From: Planctomycetota bacterium
Lineage (GTDB): Bacteria > Planctomycetota > B15-G4 > JADJEK01
Assembly (NCBI GenBank): GCA_016213895.1
Contig: JACQZJ010000055.1
Span: 1 to 60,617 of the forward strand
Reading direction: 5' to 3'
DNA length: 60,617 nucleotides
The translations under genes and the position numbers were made by a program. Position 1 is the first letter of the stretch. Every line of letters starts with the position of its first letter. The notes under the pieces are model-generated. The model had not been told where the DNA came from. It searched no databases and saw only the letters and a program-made list of their open reading frames with translations. Positions 50,116 through 59,023 of the stretch are shown piece after piece.

Positions 50116-51606
50116 TTGACGAGCACCGTCCTTGCCGGCCTGCGCCTCTCGGCGTGGACATTGGTTTTGATCCTCCTTCCGGGCGTCTCCGCGTTGGGGC
50201 AGGTCTCCTTCGTCAAGTCCACGATCGACGTCAACGCCGGCGACCTGAAAATGGTCGGCGACATCGATCTCGACGGCACCGTGGACGTCGTGCTGGGCGG
50301 CTCCCCAGGCGAGAACCTGAACTGGTACCACTACCCGTCCTGGACGAGGACGGTCCTCGCCGTGCCGGTGACCGAGTACACGACCGACGGGGAACTGGGC
50401 GACGTGGACGGCGACGGCGATCTCGACATCGTCACGCCCGACGGCGCGAGCGGCACGAACCTGCAGTGGTTCGAGAACCCGGTCAGGACCGCGGGCGGAC
50501 CGGGCGGCGACCCGTTCCAGCCGGCGCAATGGACGCAGCACGTCCTCGGCGCCATCGGCTCCTGGGGGAAGGATATCGAGCTGGCGGACTTCGACAAGAA
50601 CGGCCTGCTCGACGTCGCGACGCGCACGAACGGCGGCGCGATGATCTTCTTCCAGACCGCGCCGGGAACGTGGCTCAAGGTCGCCCTCAGCATCGTCAAG
50701 CTCGGCTACGAGGGCATGGGCAGCGGCGACGTGGACGACGATGGCGACGCGGACCTGGTGTTCTGCGGCTCCTGGCACCAGAACCCGGGAGGCTCGGCCG
50801 CGCGCACCGGCGCTGCGTGGAAGGAGTTCTTCATCAACGTCAGCGGCGTGGTGAGCAACACGTTCAAGGCGCTGGTCGCGGACGTCGACCAAGACGGCGT
50901 CGCGGACGTGCTCTTCACCAGCTCCGAGGCCACTGCCGCGGTCATCTGGTGCGAACCCGTGGCGGGCGATCCCATGGACGTATGGGTGACGCGCACCATC
51001 GCGCCGTCGCTGGAGAAGGCGCACACGCTGCTGGCGGGCGACATGGACCTGGACGGCGACGTGGACGTGGTCGTGGGGCAGATGCACACCTCGCTCGCCA
51101 AGGAGCTGATCATCTTCATGAACCAGGACGGCTTCGGCCTTTCCTGGTCGAAGGTGGTGATCGACAGCGGCTCCGGGGTGCACAACGGCCGGCTCGTGGA
51201 CATTGGTGCGGACGGCGACCTCGACGTGGTGGGCGCCAACTGGACCGGCCATCCGCCGCTGCACTACTGGGAGAACCTGATCCCGCAGGACCATCTCCTG
51301 CTCGACATCGGCCCGGTCGTGGGCGGAGAGCAGACGCTCTTGCGCACCACGAACTGCACCGCCGGCGTTCCGGCGTTTCTCGTCGCCACCTTCTATCCCC
51401 TCCTGTCGCCGTACTACTTCGCGCCGCTCGGCGTCACCCTCGAGCTCGGGCTGCCCTTCTTTCTGCTGGGAATGCCCGCGGTCGGTCAGAACGGCGTGGC
51501 CGATCTCGCGGTCCAGGTGCCGGCGGGGCTGCCTCCGGCCACGTTCTGGGTGCAGACGCTTCAGGCCGGCAGGACGTCGAACGTCGAGGTGGTCCAGATC
51601 CCCTGA
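50116..51606 (+). CDS. Secreted FG-GAP repeat protein with C-terminal beta domain
   Basis: 496 aa from TTG 50116. Signal peptide about 1-28 (LVLILLPGVSALGQ). Seven FG-GAP repeats (GDIDLDGTVDVVLG, GDVDGDGDLDIVTP, DFDKNGLLDVATRT, GDVDDDGDADLVFC, DVDQDGVADVLFTS, GDMDLDGDVDVVVG, DIGADGDLDVVGAN), then a C-terminal domain from about 395 (DIGPVVGGEQTLLRTTNCTA...PAGLPPATFWVQ). That tail recurs at 37691-37972 and looks like a sorting or exposure domain of this lineage's secretome. Adhesive or structural role inferred. Confidence 0.85.
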   Translation: MTSTVLAGLRLSAWTLVLILLPGVSALGQVSFVKSTIDVNAGDLKMVGDIDLDGTVDVVLGGSPGENLNWYHYPSWTRTVLAVPVTEYTTDGELGDVDGDGDLDIVTPDGASGTNLQWFENPVRTAGGPGGDPFQPAQWTQHVLGAIGSWGKDIELADFDKNGLLDVATRTNGGAMIFFQTAPGTWLKVALSIVKLGYEGMGSGDVDDDGDADLVFCGSWHQNPGGSAARTGAAWKEFFINVSGVVSNTFKALVADVDQDGVADVLFTSSEATAAVIWCEPVAGDPMDVWVTRTIAPSLEKAHTLLAGDMDLDGDVDVVVGQMHTSLAKELIIFMNQDGFGLSWSKVVIDSGSGVHNGRLVDIGADGDLDVVGANWTGHPPLHYWENLIPQDHLLLDIGPVVGGEQTLLRTTNCTAGVPAFLVATFYPLLSPYYFAPLGVTLELGLPFFLLGMPAVGQNGVADLAVQVPAGLPPATFWVQTLQAGRTSNVEVVQIP

Positions 51607-51624
51607 GGCCGGGCGCCTGCGCCT

Positions 51625-51632
51625 GCTACCAT
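51625..51632 (+). promoter_or_regulatory. Putative -10 element (GCTACCAT)
   Basis: GCTACCAT, 33 bases before ATG 51666, identical to the -10 of the promoter at 4159-4187. No -35 is evident. Confidence 0.45.
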
Positions 51633-51665
51633 GCCCGCCGCGAACCTCCCAGGGCGGGCCGGCAC

Positions 51666-52490
51666 ATGCACACCTCGAACGCCGCCGCGCGCGCGCGCCG
51701 CCTCCTCGACTGGACGAGGAGCCGCTTCTCCACGGCAGCCGCGGAGGAGAGCCTGGGCCGCTCGGCCGTGCTCTTCGCGCCGCACCCGGATGACGAGACG
51801 CTTGGAGCCGGGGGCACGATCATCCGCAAGACCGACGCCGGCGCGCCCGTCACGCTGGTCTTCATGACCGACGGCAGCCGTTCCCACCGCCATCTCATGC
51901 CCGTGGGCCAACTCCGGGAGCTGCGTCTCTCCGAGGCGCGCGCCGCGGGAATGGCGTTGGGAGTACGGGACACGGACATGCTCTTCCTCGGGCACGAGGA
52001 CGGCGCGCTCGAGAGCTCGTTCGACGCGGCGCGGGCGCAGGTCGCGGCGCTCCTGCGGGAGCGGCGTCCGGACGAGGTCTTCCTGCCGTACGCGCGCGAG
52101 ACACCGGCCGACCATCGCGCCACGCGCGCCATCGTGCTGGCCGCGCTCGGAGAGGTGCGCGCGCGCGCCGTGCTCCTCGAGTATCCGGTGTGGTTCTGGG
52201 CGCACTGGCCCTTCGCCCCGGTCGCGGCCCGCTGCCGCCGCGAGCTGCTGAGGAGCTGGCTGGACGGCGTCCTCGCCAGCGCGCGCTACGTCGGCGAGCT
52301 GCGCCACGAGGTGGACGTCCGCGGCGTGCTGGAGCGCAAGCGGGCGGCGCTCGAGAAGCACCGCTCGCAGGTGGCGCGGCTCGTCGATGACCCGCGGTGG
52401 CTCACGCTCGCGGACGTGGCCGGCGGCGCCTTCCTGCGCTGCTTCTTCCAGGAGCGAGAGGTCTTCCGTCGCAGCAGTTTCGCGCCGTAG
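51666..52490 (+). CDS. PIG-L family deacetylase
   Basis: 274 aa from ATG 51666. FAPHPDDETLGAGGTI (38-53) is the zinc-binding signature (H40, D42, D43) of PIG-L N-acetyl deacetylases, which remove acetyl groups from N-acetylglucosamine-type substrates, as in GPI, mycothiol and bacillithiol synthesis, and in glycan tailoring. PYARETPADHRATRAIV carries the second histidine pair. No signal peptide, so cytoplasmic. Neighbours on the same strand suggest polysaccharide or glycoconjugate modification. Confidence 0.88.
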   Translation: MHTSNAAARARRLLDWTRSRFSTAAAEESLGRSAVLFAPHPDDETLGAGGTIIRKTDAGAPVTLVFMTDGSRSHRHLMPVGQLRELRLSEARAAGMALGVRDTDMLFLGHEDGALESSFDAARAQVAALLRERRPDEVFLPYARETPADHRATRAIVLAALGEVRARAVLLEYPVWFWAHWPFAPVAARCRRELLRSWLDGVLASARYVGELRHEVDVRGVLERKRAALEKHRSQVARLVDDPRWLTLADVAGGAFLRCFFQEREVFRRSSFAP

Positions 52491-52542
52491 CGGCGCTGCG
52501 CGGCCTACGGCCCGCGTCGCGGCGAGAGAGAGGGCGGTGTCC

Positions 52543-53646
52543 ATGACCTTTCCGGAGTGGCTCGCGGGCGTGGGCGGCGTCGAGCCGCTCGAACAGGCCG
52601 AGGGCGCCATCCTGCAGGTGCTGCTCGCTGAGTTCAACCTGGTGCGCGAGCAGGGCGGCGTGCGCCTGCGCGTGGCCTTCGGTCCGGAGTCGCCGGCGAT
52701 AAGGCGGCGCGAGACCCGATCCGCGCTCCGGGGGCGCATGCCGGGATTCGGCTCCGCGCCGGAGGTGCAGCGCGCGCTCGAGGAGGTGCTGCTGGACGGC
52801 ACGCGCGAGCGCTACGACCACCAGGACCACGGCTTTCCATTCCGCTACGCGAGCGGCGGCGCGCTGCCGCTGATCGTCCACGCGGGGAAAGAGCACTACG
52901 GGCTCTTCTACCGCGACATCCACCCCCAGGGCTGGAACATCGCCAACGGCTCGTGCGACTCGCTGGGCGAGCTCATCGATCCGCGGCGCACGATCGAGCG
53001 CGAGTTCCGCGAGGAGTTGATCGTCCTCGAGCCGGCCGCGCACCGCGAGCACGTCCCTGCCTGGCAGGGAGCCTGGCCCGCTCCCTGCCCGGAAGCCGAC
53101 CTGGCGCGCGTCCTGTGGCGGCCGCGCCTCGGCGACGCCGCGCCGCGCGCGCCCGCGGCGCCCATCGAGGTGGAATGGCTGGGCGGCGGGGACTCGCTCA
53201 CCGTGTGCTGGGCTGGACGCGAGTTTCCACCGCTTGGCGACTGCCTGGTCAACGTCAACGCCCTGGACTTCGGGATCGAGGTGGACCGCATCGCGCGCTT
53301 CCGCTTGCCGGACGGCGCGTTGCTCCTCGACGGCGAGGTGAGCGGCGGGCGGCTGCTCGACCGGCCGATCGGGCTGTTCGAACGCGGCCGCCTCGAGAGC
53401 CTGGCGCGCGCGCCGGGGCCGCAAGACCTGCTGCCGGACGTGCTGTTCTTCGCCGGCGCCAGGCGCGCGCCGGAGCGCCTGGAAGCGCTCGTCCTGGACG
53501 AGTTCCTGCCCGCGCTCATCGCCGCGGGGCTCAGGCCGCCCGAGAGCCGCGCGCGCTTCCGCGCGCTCGCGGCGAAGTACGGTCTCTGTCCGGTGACGCG
53601 CCAGCTCGTGCTCCGGCGGGCGTCTGCTCAGGCGATCTCGCGGTAG
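52543..53646 (+). CDS. Nudix-like protein
   Basis: 367 aa from ATG 52543 (GTG 52537 is also possible). The Nudix-box pattern is visible in GSCDSLGELIDPRRTIEREFREEL: a Gly, an Ala/Gly-Glu, then REFREEL, the metal-binding glutamates. The flanking beta structure (ALPLIVHAGKEHYGLFYRDI) fits. The large extra N- and C-terminal regions are unassigned. Function is inferred only as pyrophosphate hydrolysis. Its end overlaps the convergent glycosyltransferase gene by 19 bases. Confidence 0.65.
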   Translation: MTFPEWLAGVGGVEPLEQAEGAILQVLLAEFNLVREQGGVRLRVAFGPESPAIRRRETRSALRGRMPGFGSAPEVQRALEEVLLDGTRERYDHQDHGFPFRYASGGALPLIVHAGKEHYGLFYRDIHPQGWNIANGSCDSLGELIDPRRTIEREFREELIVLEPAAHREHVPAWQGAWPAPCPEADLARVLWRPRLGDAAPRAPAAPIEVEWLGGGDSLTVCWAGREFPPLGDCLVNVNALDFGIEVDRIARFRLPDGALLLDGEVSGGRLLDRPIGLFERGRLESLARAPGPQDLLPDVLFFAGARRAPERLEALVLDEFLPALIAAGLRPPESRARFRALAAKYGLCPVTRQLVLRRASAQAISR

Positions 53647-54863
53647 AGAGCGAGCAGCTCGCCGGCCACGCGCTGCCAGGAGTAGCACGCTTCGGCGCGC
53701 GCGCGCCCGCGCACGCCCATCTCACGCCGCCGCCCGGGGTCGCCGAGCAGGTCGAGGATCGCGGCGGCGAGCGGCTCGGGCTCGCCCGGCTCCACCAGGA
53801 GGCCGGTCTCGCCCGCGGCGATGACCTCGGGCATGCCGCCGGCGCGCGCGCCGATCACCGGCGTGCCGCAGGCCATGGCCTCGATGAGGCTCATGCCGAA
53901 GGACTCGCTCAAGGACGGGTTCACCAGGAGGTCGGCTTGGCGATACAGGCCCGGCAGCTCGGTGTGCGGCACCGCCCCGGCGAAGCGCACCCTGCCGGCG
54001 AGCGCGGGAGCGAGGGAATCCCTCAGGCGTGCCGCGTAGCCGCCGGCATAGAGGGGAGCGAGGCGCGCCACGCACTCGGGCGGCGCCGCCGCGGCCAGGA
54101 ACTCGAGCGGCGTGGGCGCGTCCGGCCCGACGATGAGCAGGCGCGCGCCGTCGTGCCGCGCGGCCACGAGGCGGAAGGCGTCGAGCAGGACGTGCAGGCC
54201 CTTTTCGGGCGTGATCCGGCCGACGAACAGCAGGAGCGGCGCGTCCTTCCGGGACGCGCCGCGCGGCGCGGCAAGCGGGGAGAAGAGCTTGGTGTCCACG
54301 CCGTTCGGGACCGTGCGGCAGCGCGCGGCCGCCTCCGGCAGAGCCGCGCGCGCGCCGTTCGTGACGTGCTCGCTGCAGCCGAGGATCAGGTCGGCCGCGG
54401 CCGCGCGGCCGCGCACGACGCGCGGTTCCAGGCGCTGCAGCCACTCGCAGTGCATGTGCAGCACGAGCCGCGCGCCGCGCGCGCGCCGCTTGATGGCCGG
54501 GACCATCTGCGAGAGGTTGTGCACGTGAATGACGTTGCACTGCTGGTCCGCGAGCCAGCGCCCGACCTGCCGCGTGTACGAGGAGAAGTACCAGCGCGTG
54601 GCGAAGAAGGGCGCGCCCAGCAAGGGAGCGGCGCGCCGCAGGAGCGGCAGGAGGCGCGTGTCGCGCGCGGTGGGGAAGCGGCGGTAGGCGAGCCCGTCCC
54701 GCGTCTCGGCGGCGGGCGCGCCGCGCGAGGCGCGCGCGCAGATCTCGACCTCGCACGCCGCTGCCAGCTCGCGGGCGACGCGGTAGTTCCAGATGGCGAT
54801 GGAACCGGCCCGAACCGGCGGCTCCGCGTCGTTCCACGGCTGGTTGACCAGGGCGACCTTCAC
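53628..54863 (-). CDS. Glycosyltransferase family 4
   Basis: 411 aa from GTG 54863, overlapping the stop of the ABC gene (GTGA). N-terminal Rossmann (KVALVNQPWNDAEPPVRAGS) and the C-terminal nucleotide-sugar-binding block: LLLFVGRITPEKGLHVLLDA, RVRFAGAVPHTELPGLYRQA and PSLSESFGMSLIEAMACGTP, which contain the GT4 E-x7-E pair. It transfers a sugar from a nucleotide donor to a growing O-polysaccharide. Cytoplasmic, membrane-associated. Confidence 0.9.
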   Translation of the reverse strand: MKVALVNQPWNDAEPPVRAGSIAIWNYRVARELAAACEVEICARASRGAPAAETRDGLAYRRFPTARDTRLLPLLRRAAPLLGAPFFATRWYFSSYTRQVGRWLADQQCNVIHVHNLSQMVPAIKRRARGARLVLHMHCEWLQRLEPRVVRGRAAAADLILGCSEHVTNGARAALPEAAARCRTVPNGVDTKLFSPLAAPRGASRKDAPLLLFVGRITPEKGLHVLLDAFRLVAARHDGARLLIVGPDAPTPLEFLAAAAPPECVARLAPLYAGGYAARLRDSLAPALAGRVRFAGAVPHTELPGLYRQADLLVNPSLSESFGMSLIEAMACGTPVIGARAGGMPEVIAAGETGLLVEPGEPEPLAAAILDLLGDPGRRREMGVRGRARAEACYSWQRVAGELLALYREIA

Positions 54864-56116
54864 GCCGCCCCCGGGCCCTTGCCTCCCGGCAGCCGGAACG
54901 AGCACGGCAGCAGGACGATGCCGTAGCGGCTCTCGACGCCGCGGCCGGAGCCGTAGTAGTTCGAGGGCTCCACGTCCAGGATGGCGCAGCGGTCCAGCAC
55001 GTCGTAGTGGATCGGGCCCATGCCCTCCGCCCAGAGGGAGACGTAGTAGCGCCCGGGCATGAGGTTCAGGGACTCGATGACCAGGTCGATGGCGCCGCTC
55101 CCCGGCTCGACGCAAGGCACGGCGAAGCCGGTGCTCCAAGTGCTCACCTCGGTGACCGTGGTGCCCATCTCCGTGCTGATCTTCACGCCGAAGTGCGGGT
55201 CCGGGATGCGCTGCGCCGCGCGGTAGTGCAGCCTCATGGTCAGGTGCTGGCCGCTTTGCGCCAGCGGACCGTGTTCATGATCCGCGCTCAGGTACTCGAT
55301 GCGCGTGAAGCGCACCAGGCCGTTCCCCTGGCGGCCGGCGACCGCGTCCAGCCCGATGCCGTCGCGCGTGGCCTCGCCGAAAGTGGCGAAGTAGGCGCGG
55401 ATCACCTCGCGCGCCTCGCCGTCCCGGACGAGGCGCCCTTGGTCGATCCAGATGGCGCGCGAGCAGAGGTTCTCCACCGCCGCCATGTTGTGCGACACGA
55501 ATATCACCGTGCGGCCGCCGCTCTGCAGCTCGCGCATGGCCGAGAGGCACTTCTTCTGGAAGCCGGCGTCGCCCACGGCGAGCACCTCGTCCACCAAGAG
55601 CACGTCCGGATCGAGGTGCGCGGCCACGGCGAAGCCGAGGCGCAGCTTCATGCCCGAGGAGTAGCGCTTGAGCGGCGTGTCCAGGAAGCGCGCCACGTCG
55701 GCGAAAGCGACGATGGCGTCCAGCTTGCCGTCGATCTCGCGCTTGTGCATGCCCAGGATCGAGCCGTTCAGGTAGATGTTCTCCCGGCCGGTCAGCTCCT
55801 GGTGGAAGCCCGTGCCCACCTCGAGCAGCGAGGCGACCTTGCCGGTGACGCGGTAGGAGCCCGCGGTCGGGTCGGTGATGCGCGAGATGACCTTGAGCAT
55901 GGTGCTCTTGCCGGCGCCGTTGCGGCCGATCAGGCCGACGACCTCTCCGGCCTCGATGCCGAAGGAGACGTCGCGCAGCGCCCAGATCGTGTCGTCCACC
56001 TGCAGCGGGCGGCGGCGGAGAAGGCTCATGAGGTACTCGCGCAGCATCATGTGCTTGTACAGCTCGCCGAGCCGGTACAGCTTGGAGACGTTCGAGACTT
56101 CGATCGCGCGCGCCAT
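54860..56116 (-). CDS. wzt: O-antigen/polysaccharide ABC transporter ATP-binding subunit with carbohydrate-binding C-terminus
   Basis: 418 aa from ATG 56116. Walker A GRNGAGKST (64-72), signature motif YSSGMKLRLGFAVAAH, Walker B DPDVLLVDEVLAVGDA and switch His VSHNMAAVE are complete. The C-terminal about 160 residues after the ATPase form the Wzt-type beta-sandwich (WSTGFAVPCVEPGSGAIDLV) that recognises the modified end of the polysaccharide in some exporters. Start overlaps the permease stop (TGATG). Confidence 0.92.
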   Translation of the reverse strand: MARAIEVSNVSKLYRLGELYKHMMLREYLMSLLRRRPLQVDDTIWALRDVSFGIEAGEVVGLIGRNGAGKSTMLKVISRITDPTAGSYRVTGKVASLLEVGTGFHQELTGRENIYLNGSILGMHKREIDGKLDAIVAFADVARFLDTPLKRYSSGMKLRLGFAVAAHLDPDVLLVDEVLAVGDAGFQKKCLSAMRELQSGGRTVIFVSHNMAAVENLCSRAIWIDQGRLVRDGEAREVIRAYFATFGEATRDGIGLDAVAGRQGNGLVRFTRIEYLSADHEHGPLAQSGQHLTMRLHYRAAQRIPDPHFGVKISTEMGTTVTEVSTWSTGFAVPCVEPGSGAIDLVIESLNLMPGRYYVSLWAEGMGPIHYDVLDRCAILDVEPSNYYGSGRGVESRYGIVLLPCSFRLPGGKGPGAA

Positions 56117-56907
56117 CAGATGAGGTCCGCGAAGGTCCGCTCGGTCTTCTGGAAGTAGGCGCCGCCGGCGAGGAAGAGGAGGAGGGTGGCCGCGGCGGAG
56201 ATGCCGAGGGAGAGCCAGTCGACCGGGCAGTTGGGGTTGATCGAGTCGCGGAACGCCTGCAGCACGCCGCCCAGCGGGTTGAGGGCGGCGAGCACGCGCC
56301 AGCGCGGCTCCTCGACGCTGTTCAGCGTCCACATCGTCGGGCTGGCGAACATCCAGACCTGGACGACGAAGGGGAGGGCGTACTTGACGTCGCGGAAGTT
56401 GACGTTCAGCGCGGCGAAGAGCATGCCGGCGCCGAGCGCGAGCAGGACGAGGAGCAGCAGGAGGAGCGGCCAGAGGAGCATCTCGAGGCTGGGAGGGACC
56501 GCGTAGTAGAGGAGCATGCCGGCCAGGAAGAGGAAGGCGACCGCGAAGTCGAGCAGGCCGGCGAGCACGGCCGAGGCGGGGAGCGCCGCCCGGGGGAAGT
56601 AGACCTTGGTCAGGAGGTCGATGTTCGCCACCAGGCTGTTGCCCGCGTTGGTGAGCGCGCTGGCGAAGTAGGTCCAGGGCACGAGCACGCTGAAGAAGAA
56701 GAGGGGATAGGCCAGGCCGTCGCGCGGGAGCTCCGCGTAGCGGCCGAAGATGACGGTGAACACGGCCATGGTGAGGAGCGGCTGCAGGAGCGCCCAGCTC
56801 GCCCCGAGCGCGGTCTGCTTGTAGCGCACCTTGAGCTCGCGCCATACCAGGAAGAGGAACAGCTCGCGGTAGCGCCAGAACTCGCCGATCCACTCAGAGC
56901 GCTTCAT
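56116..56907 (-). CDS. wzm: O-antigen/polysaccharide ABC transporter permease
   Basis: 263 aa from ATG 56907. Six membrane helices and the ABC-2 type signature (FRDVKYALPFVVQVWMFASP) of Wzm/TagG-like permeases, which together with Wzt flip undecaprenyl-linked polysaccharide. The N-terminal ELFLFLVWRELKVRYKQTAL coupling segment is typical. It overlaps the glycosyltransferase gene upstream by 14 bases. Confidence 0.93.
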   Translation of the reverse strand: MKRSEWIGEFWRYRELFLFLVWRELKVRYKQTALGASWALLQPLLTMAVFTVIFGRYAELPRDGLAYPLFFFSVLVPWTYFASALTNAGNSLVANIDLLTKVYFPRAALPASAVLAGLLDFAVAFLFLAGMLLYYAVPPSLEMLLWPLLLLLLVLLALGAGMLFAALNVNFRDVKYALPFVVQVWMFASPTMWTLNSVEEPRWRVLAALNPLGGVLQAFRDSINPNCPVDWLSLGISAAATLLLFLAGGAYFQKTERTFADLI

Positions 56908-57820
56908 GACGCTTCCCGCGTTTGCAGAGACAGCGCGCGGCCACGGCCACGTCCCGGGCCAGCGCGCGGCGCACGTGGAAGAAGTGGCGCGCCAGGTGCG
57001 CCGTGCAGCGGGCCTTCTCGGCGGGCGGCAGCGGCGCGCGCAGGATCGCCCGCAGGAACTCGAAGTGGTGCCTCCAGTTGGTCATCAGGTAGCGGCGCCG
57101 CGAGCCCGGGTCGTAGAACTCGATTTGCCGGCGGTAGCGCTTGTCCGAGCTGGAGGCGGCCGGGTGGTCGCGGCGGTAGAAGCAGGACCCGGCGATCTGG
57201 TGGAAGCCGCCGTAGAGGCAGAGCTCGCCGAGGAGCACCACGTCCGACCCGATGTAGCGCGCGATGCGCGCCGTGCGGAGCAGGACCTCGCGCCGGATCA
57301 ACCCGAACACGGCGTTGCATTCCCCGGTGAGCGAGAGCACGCGCAGGAAGCGGTCGGAGGCGCGCGCCGCGCCGGCCGCGATGCGGTCGTCGTACTCGCT
57401 CACCACGCGCGAGGCGGCGTCGATGATCCTGGTCTGCGGGTAGCAGAGCACCGCCTCGTGCCTTTCCTCGAGCTGGGCCAGGCAGCGCTCGACCACGTCC
57501 GGGTCGATGAGGTCGTCGTCCGCGTTCCACTTGAAGAAGCGCCCGCGCGCCAGCTCGACCGCCAGGTTGTAGTTGTGCGCGGCGCCGCGGTTGCGCTCCT
57601 GGCGCTGGTAGAGCACGCGCCGGTCGCGGGCGGCGTAGCCGCGGCAGATCTCCTCGGTGGCGTCCGTCGAGGCGTTGTCCGTGATGATCAACTCGAAGTC
57701 GCCGCAGGTCTGCGCGAGCAGCGACTCGAGCGTCTCGCGCAGGTACTGCTGGCCGTTGAAGACGGGCAGTCCGATGCTGACTGGAGGTGCGGCGCTCGTC
57801 GTCGCGTGCTCCTGTTCCAC
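56894..57820 (-). CDS. Glycosyltransferase family 2
   Basis: 308 aa from GTG 57820. VSIGLPVFNGQQYLRETLES (14-33), LIITDNASTDATEEICRGYA and FFKWNADDDLI are the GT-A signature, with ADDD the DxD metal site that binds the nucleotide sugar. It transfers a glycosyl unit in polysaccharide assembly. The C-terminal third is basic and helical, perhaps a membrane-associating region. Stop overlaps the permease start region by 14 bases. Confidence 0.9.
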   Translation of the reverse strand: MEQEHATTSAAPPVSIGLPVFNGQQYLRETLESLLAQTCGDFELIITDNASTDATEEICRGYAARDRRVLYQRQERNRGAAHNYNLAVELARGRFFKWNADDDLIDPDVVERCLAQLEERHEAVLCYPQTRIIDAASRVVSEYDDRIAAGAARASDRFLRVLSLTGECNAVFGLIRREVLLRTARIARYIGSDVVLLGELCLYGGFHQIAGSCFYRRDHPAASSSDKRYRRQIEFYDPGSRRRYLMTNWRHHFEFLRAILRAPLPPAEKARCTAHLARHFFHVRRALARDVAVAARCLCKRGKRHEAL

Positions 57821-57835
57821 AGTCCGCGCGCCGCC

Positions 57836-59014
57836 TCAGACCGACACGAGCGCGGCGCGCACCCCGAACTGCTGCATGGTACCGCGGATCTCCTCGAGGT
57901 AAGCGCTGTTCATCACCAGCACCACGTCGGGCGGCTCGTCGCGCAGGCGTTCGGGCGGGTCGATGCGCTGCCCGGTCAGGGCGACGTGCCGGCCCTGCTT
58001 CCTGGGGTTGAGGTCGAAGACCTGGAGCTGCAGGGCGGCGGCGCCGAGGGCGTTGAGGAACATCACGCCCTTGGTGCCCGCCCCCCAGAGGGCGACGCGC
58101 CGTCCGGCCCGGGTGAGCCGCGCGACCTCGCCGCGCCAGCGCGCGACGGCCCCCTGGTAGGCCGCGGCGAAGCGCCGCGCGCTCTCCTGCGGGCCGGGCT
58201 CATCTCCGGCCGATGGCGGCGCCGCGGGGCCGGCGGCGGGAACGGCCTCGGCGGCGAGGAACTGGCCGAAGAAGGCCGCTGCGACGCTGAGCGCGCGCCA
58301 CCCGGTCTCGGCCAGGAGGCGGGCCAGGGAGGCGGCGGTGAAGTAGGAGCAGTGCTCGTAGAGGATGTCGAAGACCGCCCCGCGCTCGAGAAACGCGCGC
58401 GCGTCCGGGATCTCGAGGTAGAGCACGGTATCCGCGGCGCGCGCGGCCAGTCCCCGGATTCCCGCCAGGAACGCGCGCGGGTCAGGGACGTGCTCGAGCA
58501 CGTGGCGGCAGCAGACCATGCGCGCCGCGCCCGGCACGAGCGAGGGCGAAAAGGGGCCGCGCACCAGCTCGATGCCGCTCTCTGGCGCGCGCACCGAGTC
58601 CGCGGAGAGACCCGGATCGAAGCCCATGCCGCGGCAGCCCGCTTCCCGGCAGAGGAGAGAGAGGAAGTGTCCGTCGCCGCAGCCGATCTCGACGATCGTC
58701 CCTCCCTGGATGCCGTGCTCCCTGACAAGACGGGCGGCCTGCTCCCGCGCGTAGCGCGCGAAGGCCGGCGACCAGTGCAGGGCGTTCTCGTAGCCGGCGC
58801 CGTAGCGGAGCAGCTCGGGCCGAAACGCAGCGTTCCAGATCATGCCGCAGGCGCGGCACAGGGCGAGGCGCAGATCGCCGCGCGCGGCGGCCTGCGCCTG
58901 CGCACGCGTGTCGTGCTGGATGTTGCAGTGCACGGGCACGCCCGTGAGCTCGAAGAAGACCTCCGGGCCGGCGCTGCGGCAGACTGGGCAAGTGAAGTCC
59001 AGGCCGTGCTGCAT
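57836..59014 (-). CDS. Class I SAM-dependent (sugar C-)methyltransferase, copy 1 of 3
   Basis: 392 aa from ATG 59014. N-terminal zinc ribbon CPVCRSAGPEVFF plus CRACGM, then SAM site VEIGCGDGHFLSLLC, and a C-terminal GSSG-type Rossmann half (VALWGAGTKGVMFLNALGAA; QLQVFDLNPRKQGRHV) as in the TDP-sugar C-methyltransferase (Methyltransf_13/14) family. Such enzymes add a methyl to C3 of a deoxy-sugar. 41% or so similarity to the next gene was judged by eye only and should be treated as unquantified. Confidence 0.88.
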   Translation of the reverse strand: MQHGLDFTCPVCRSAGPEVFFELTGVPVHCNIQHDTRAQAQAAARGDLRLALCRACGMIWNAAFRPELLRYGAGYENALHWSPAFARYAREQAARLVREHGIQGGTIVEIGCGDGHFLSLLCREAGCRGMGFDPGLSADSVRAPESGIELVRGPFSPSLVPGAARMVCCRHVLEHVPDPRAFLAGIRGLAARAADTVLYLEIPDARAFLERGAVFDILYEHCSYFTAASLARLLAETGWRALSVAAAFFGQFLAAEAVPAAGPAAPPSAGDEPGPQESARRFAAAYQGAVARWRGEVARLTRAGRRVALWGAGTKGVMFLNALGAAALQLQVFDLNPRKQGRHVALTGQRIDPPERLRDEPPDVVLVMNSAYLEEIRGTMQQFGVRAALVSV

Positions 59015-59023
59015 CGCGTCCCG

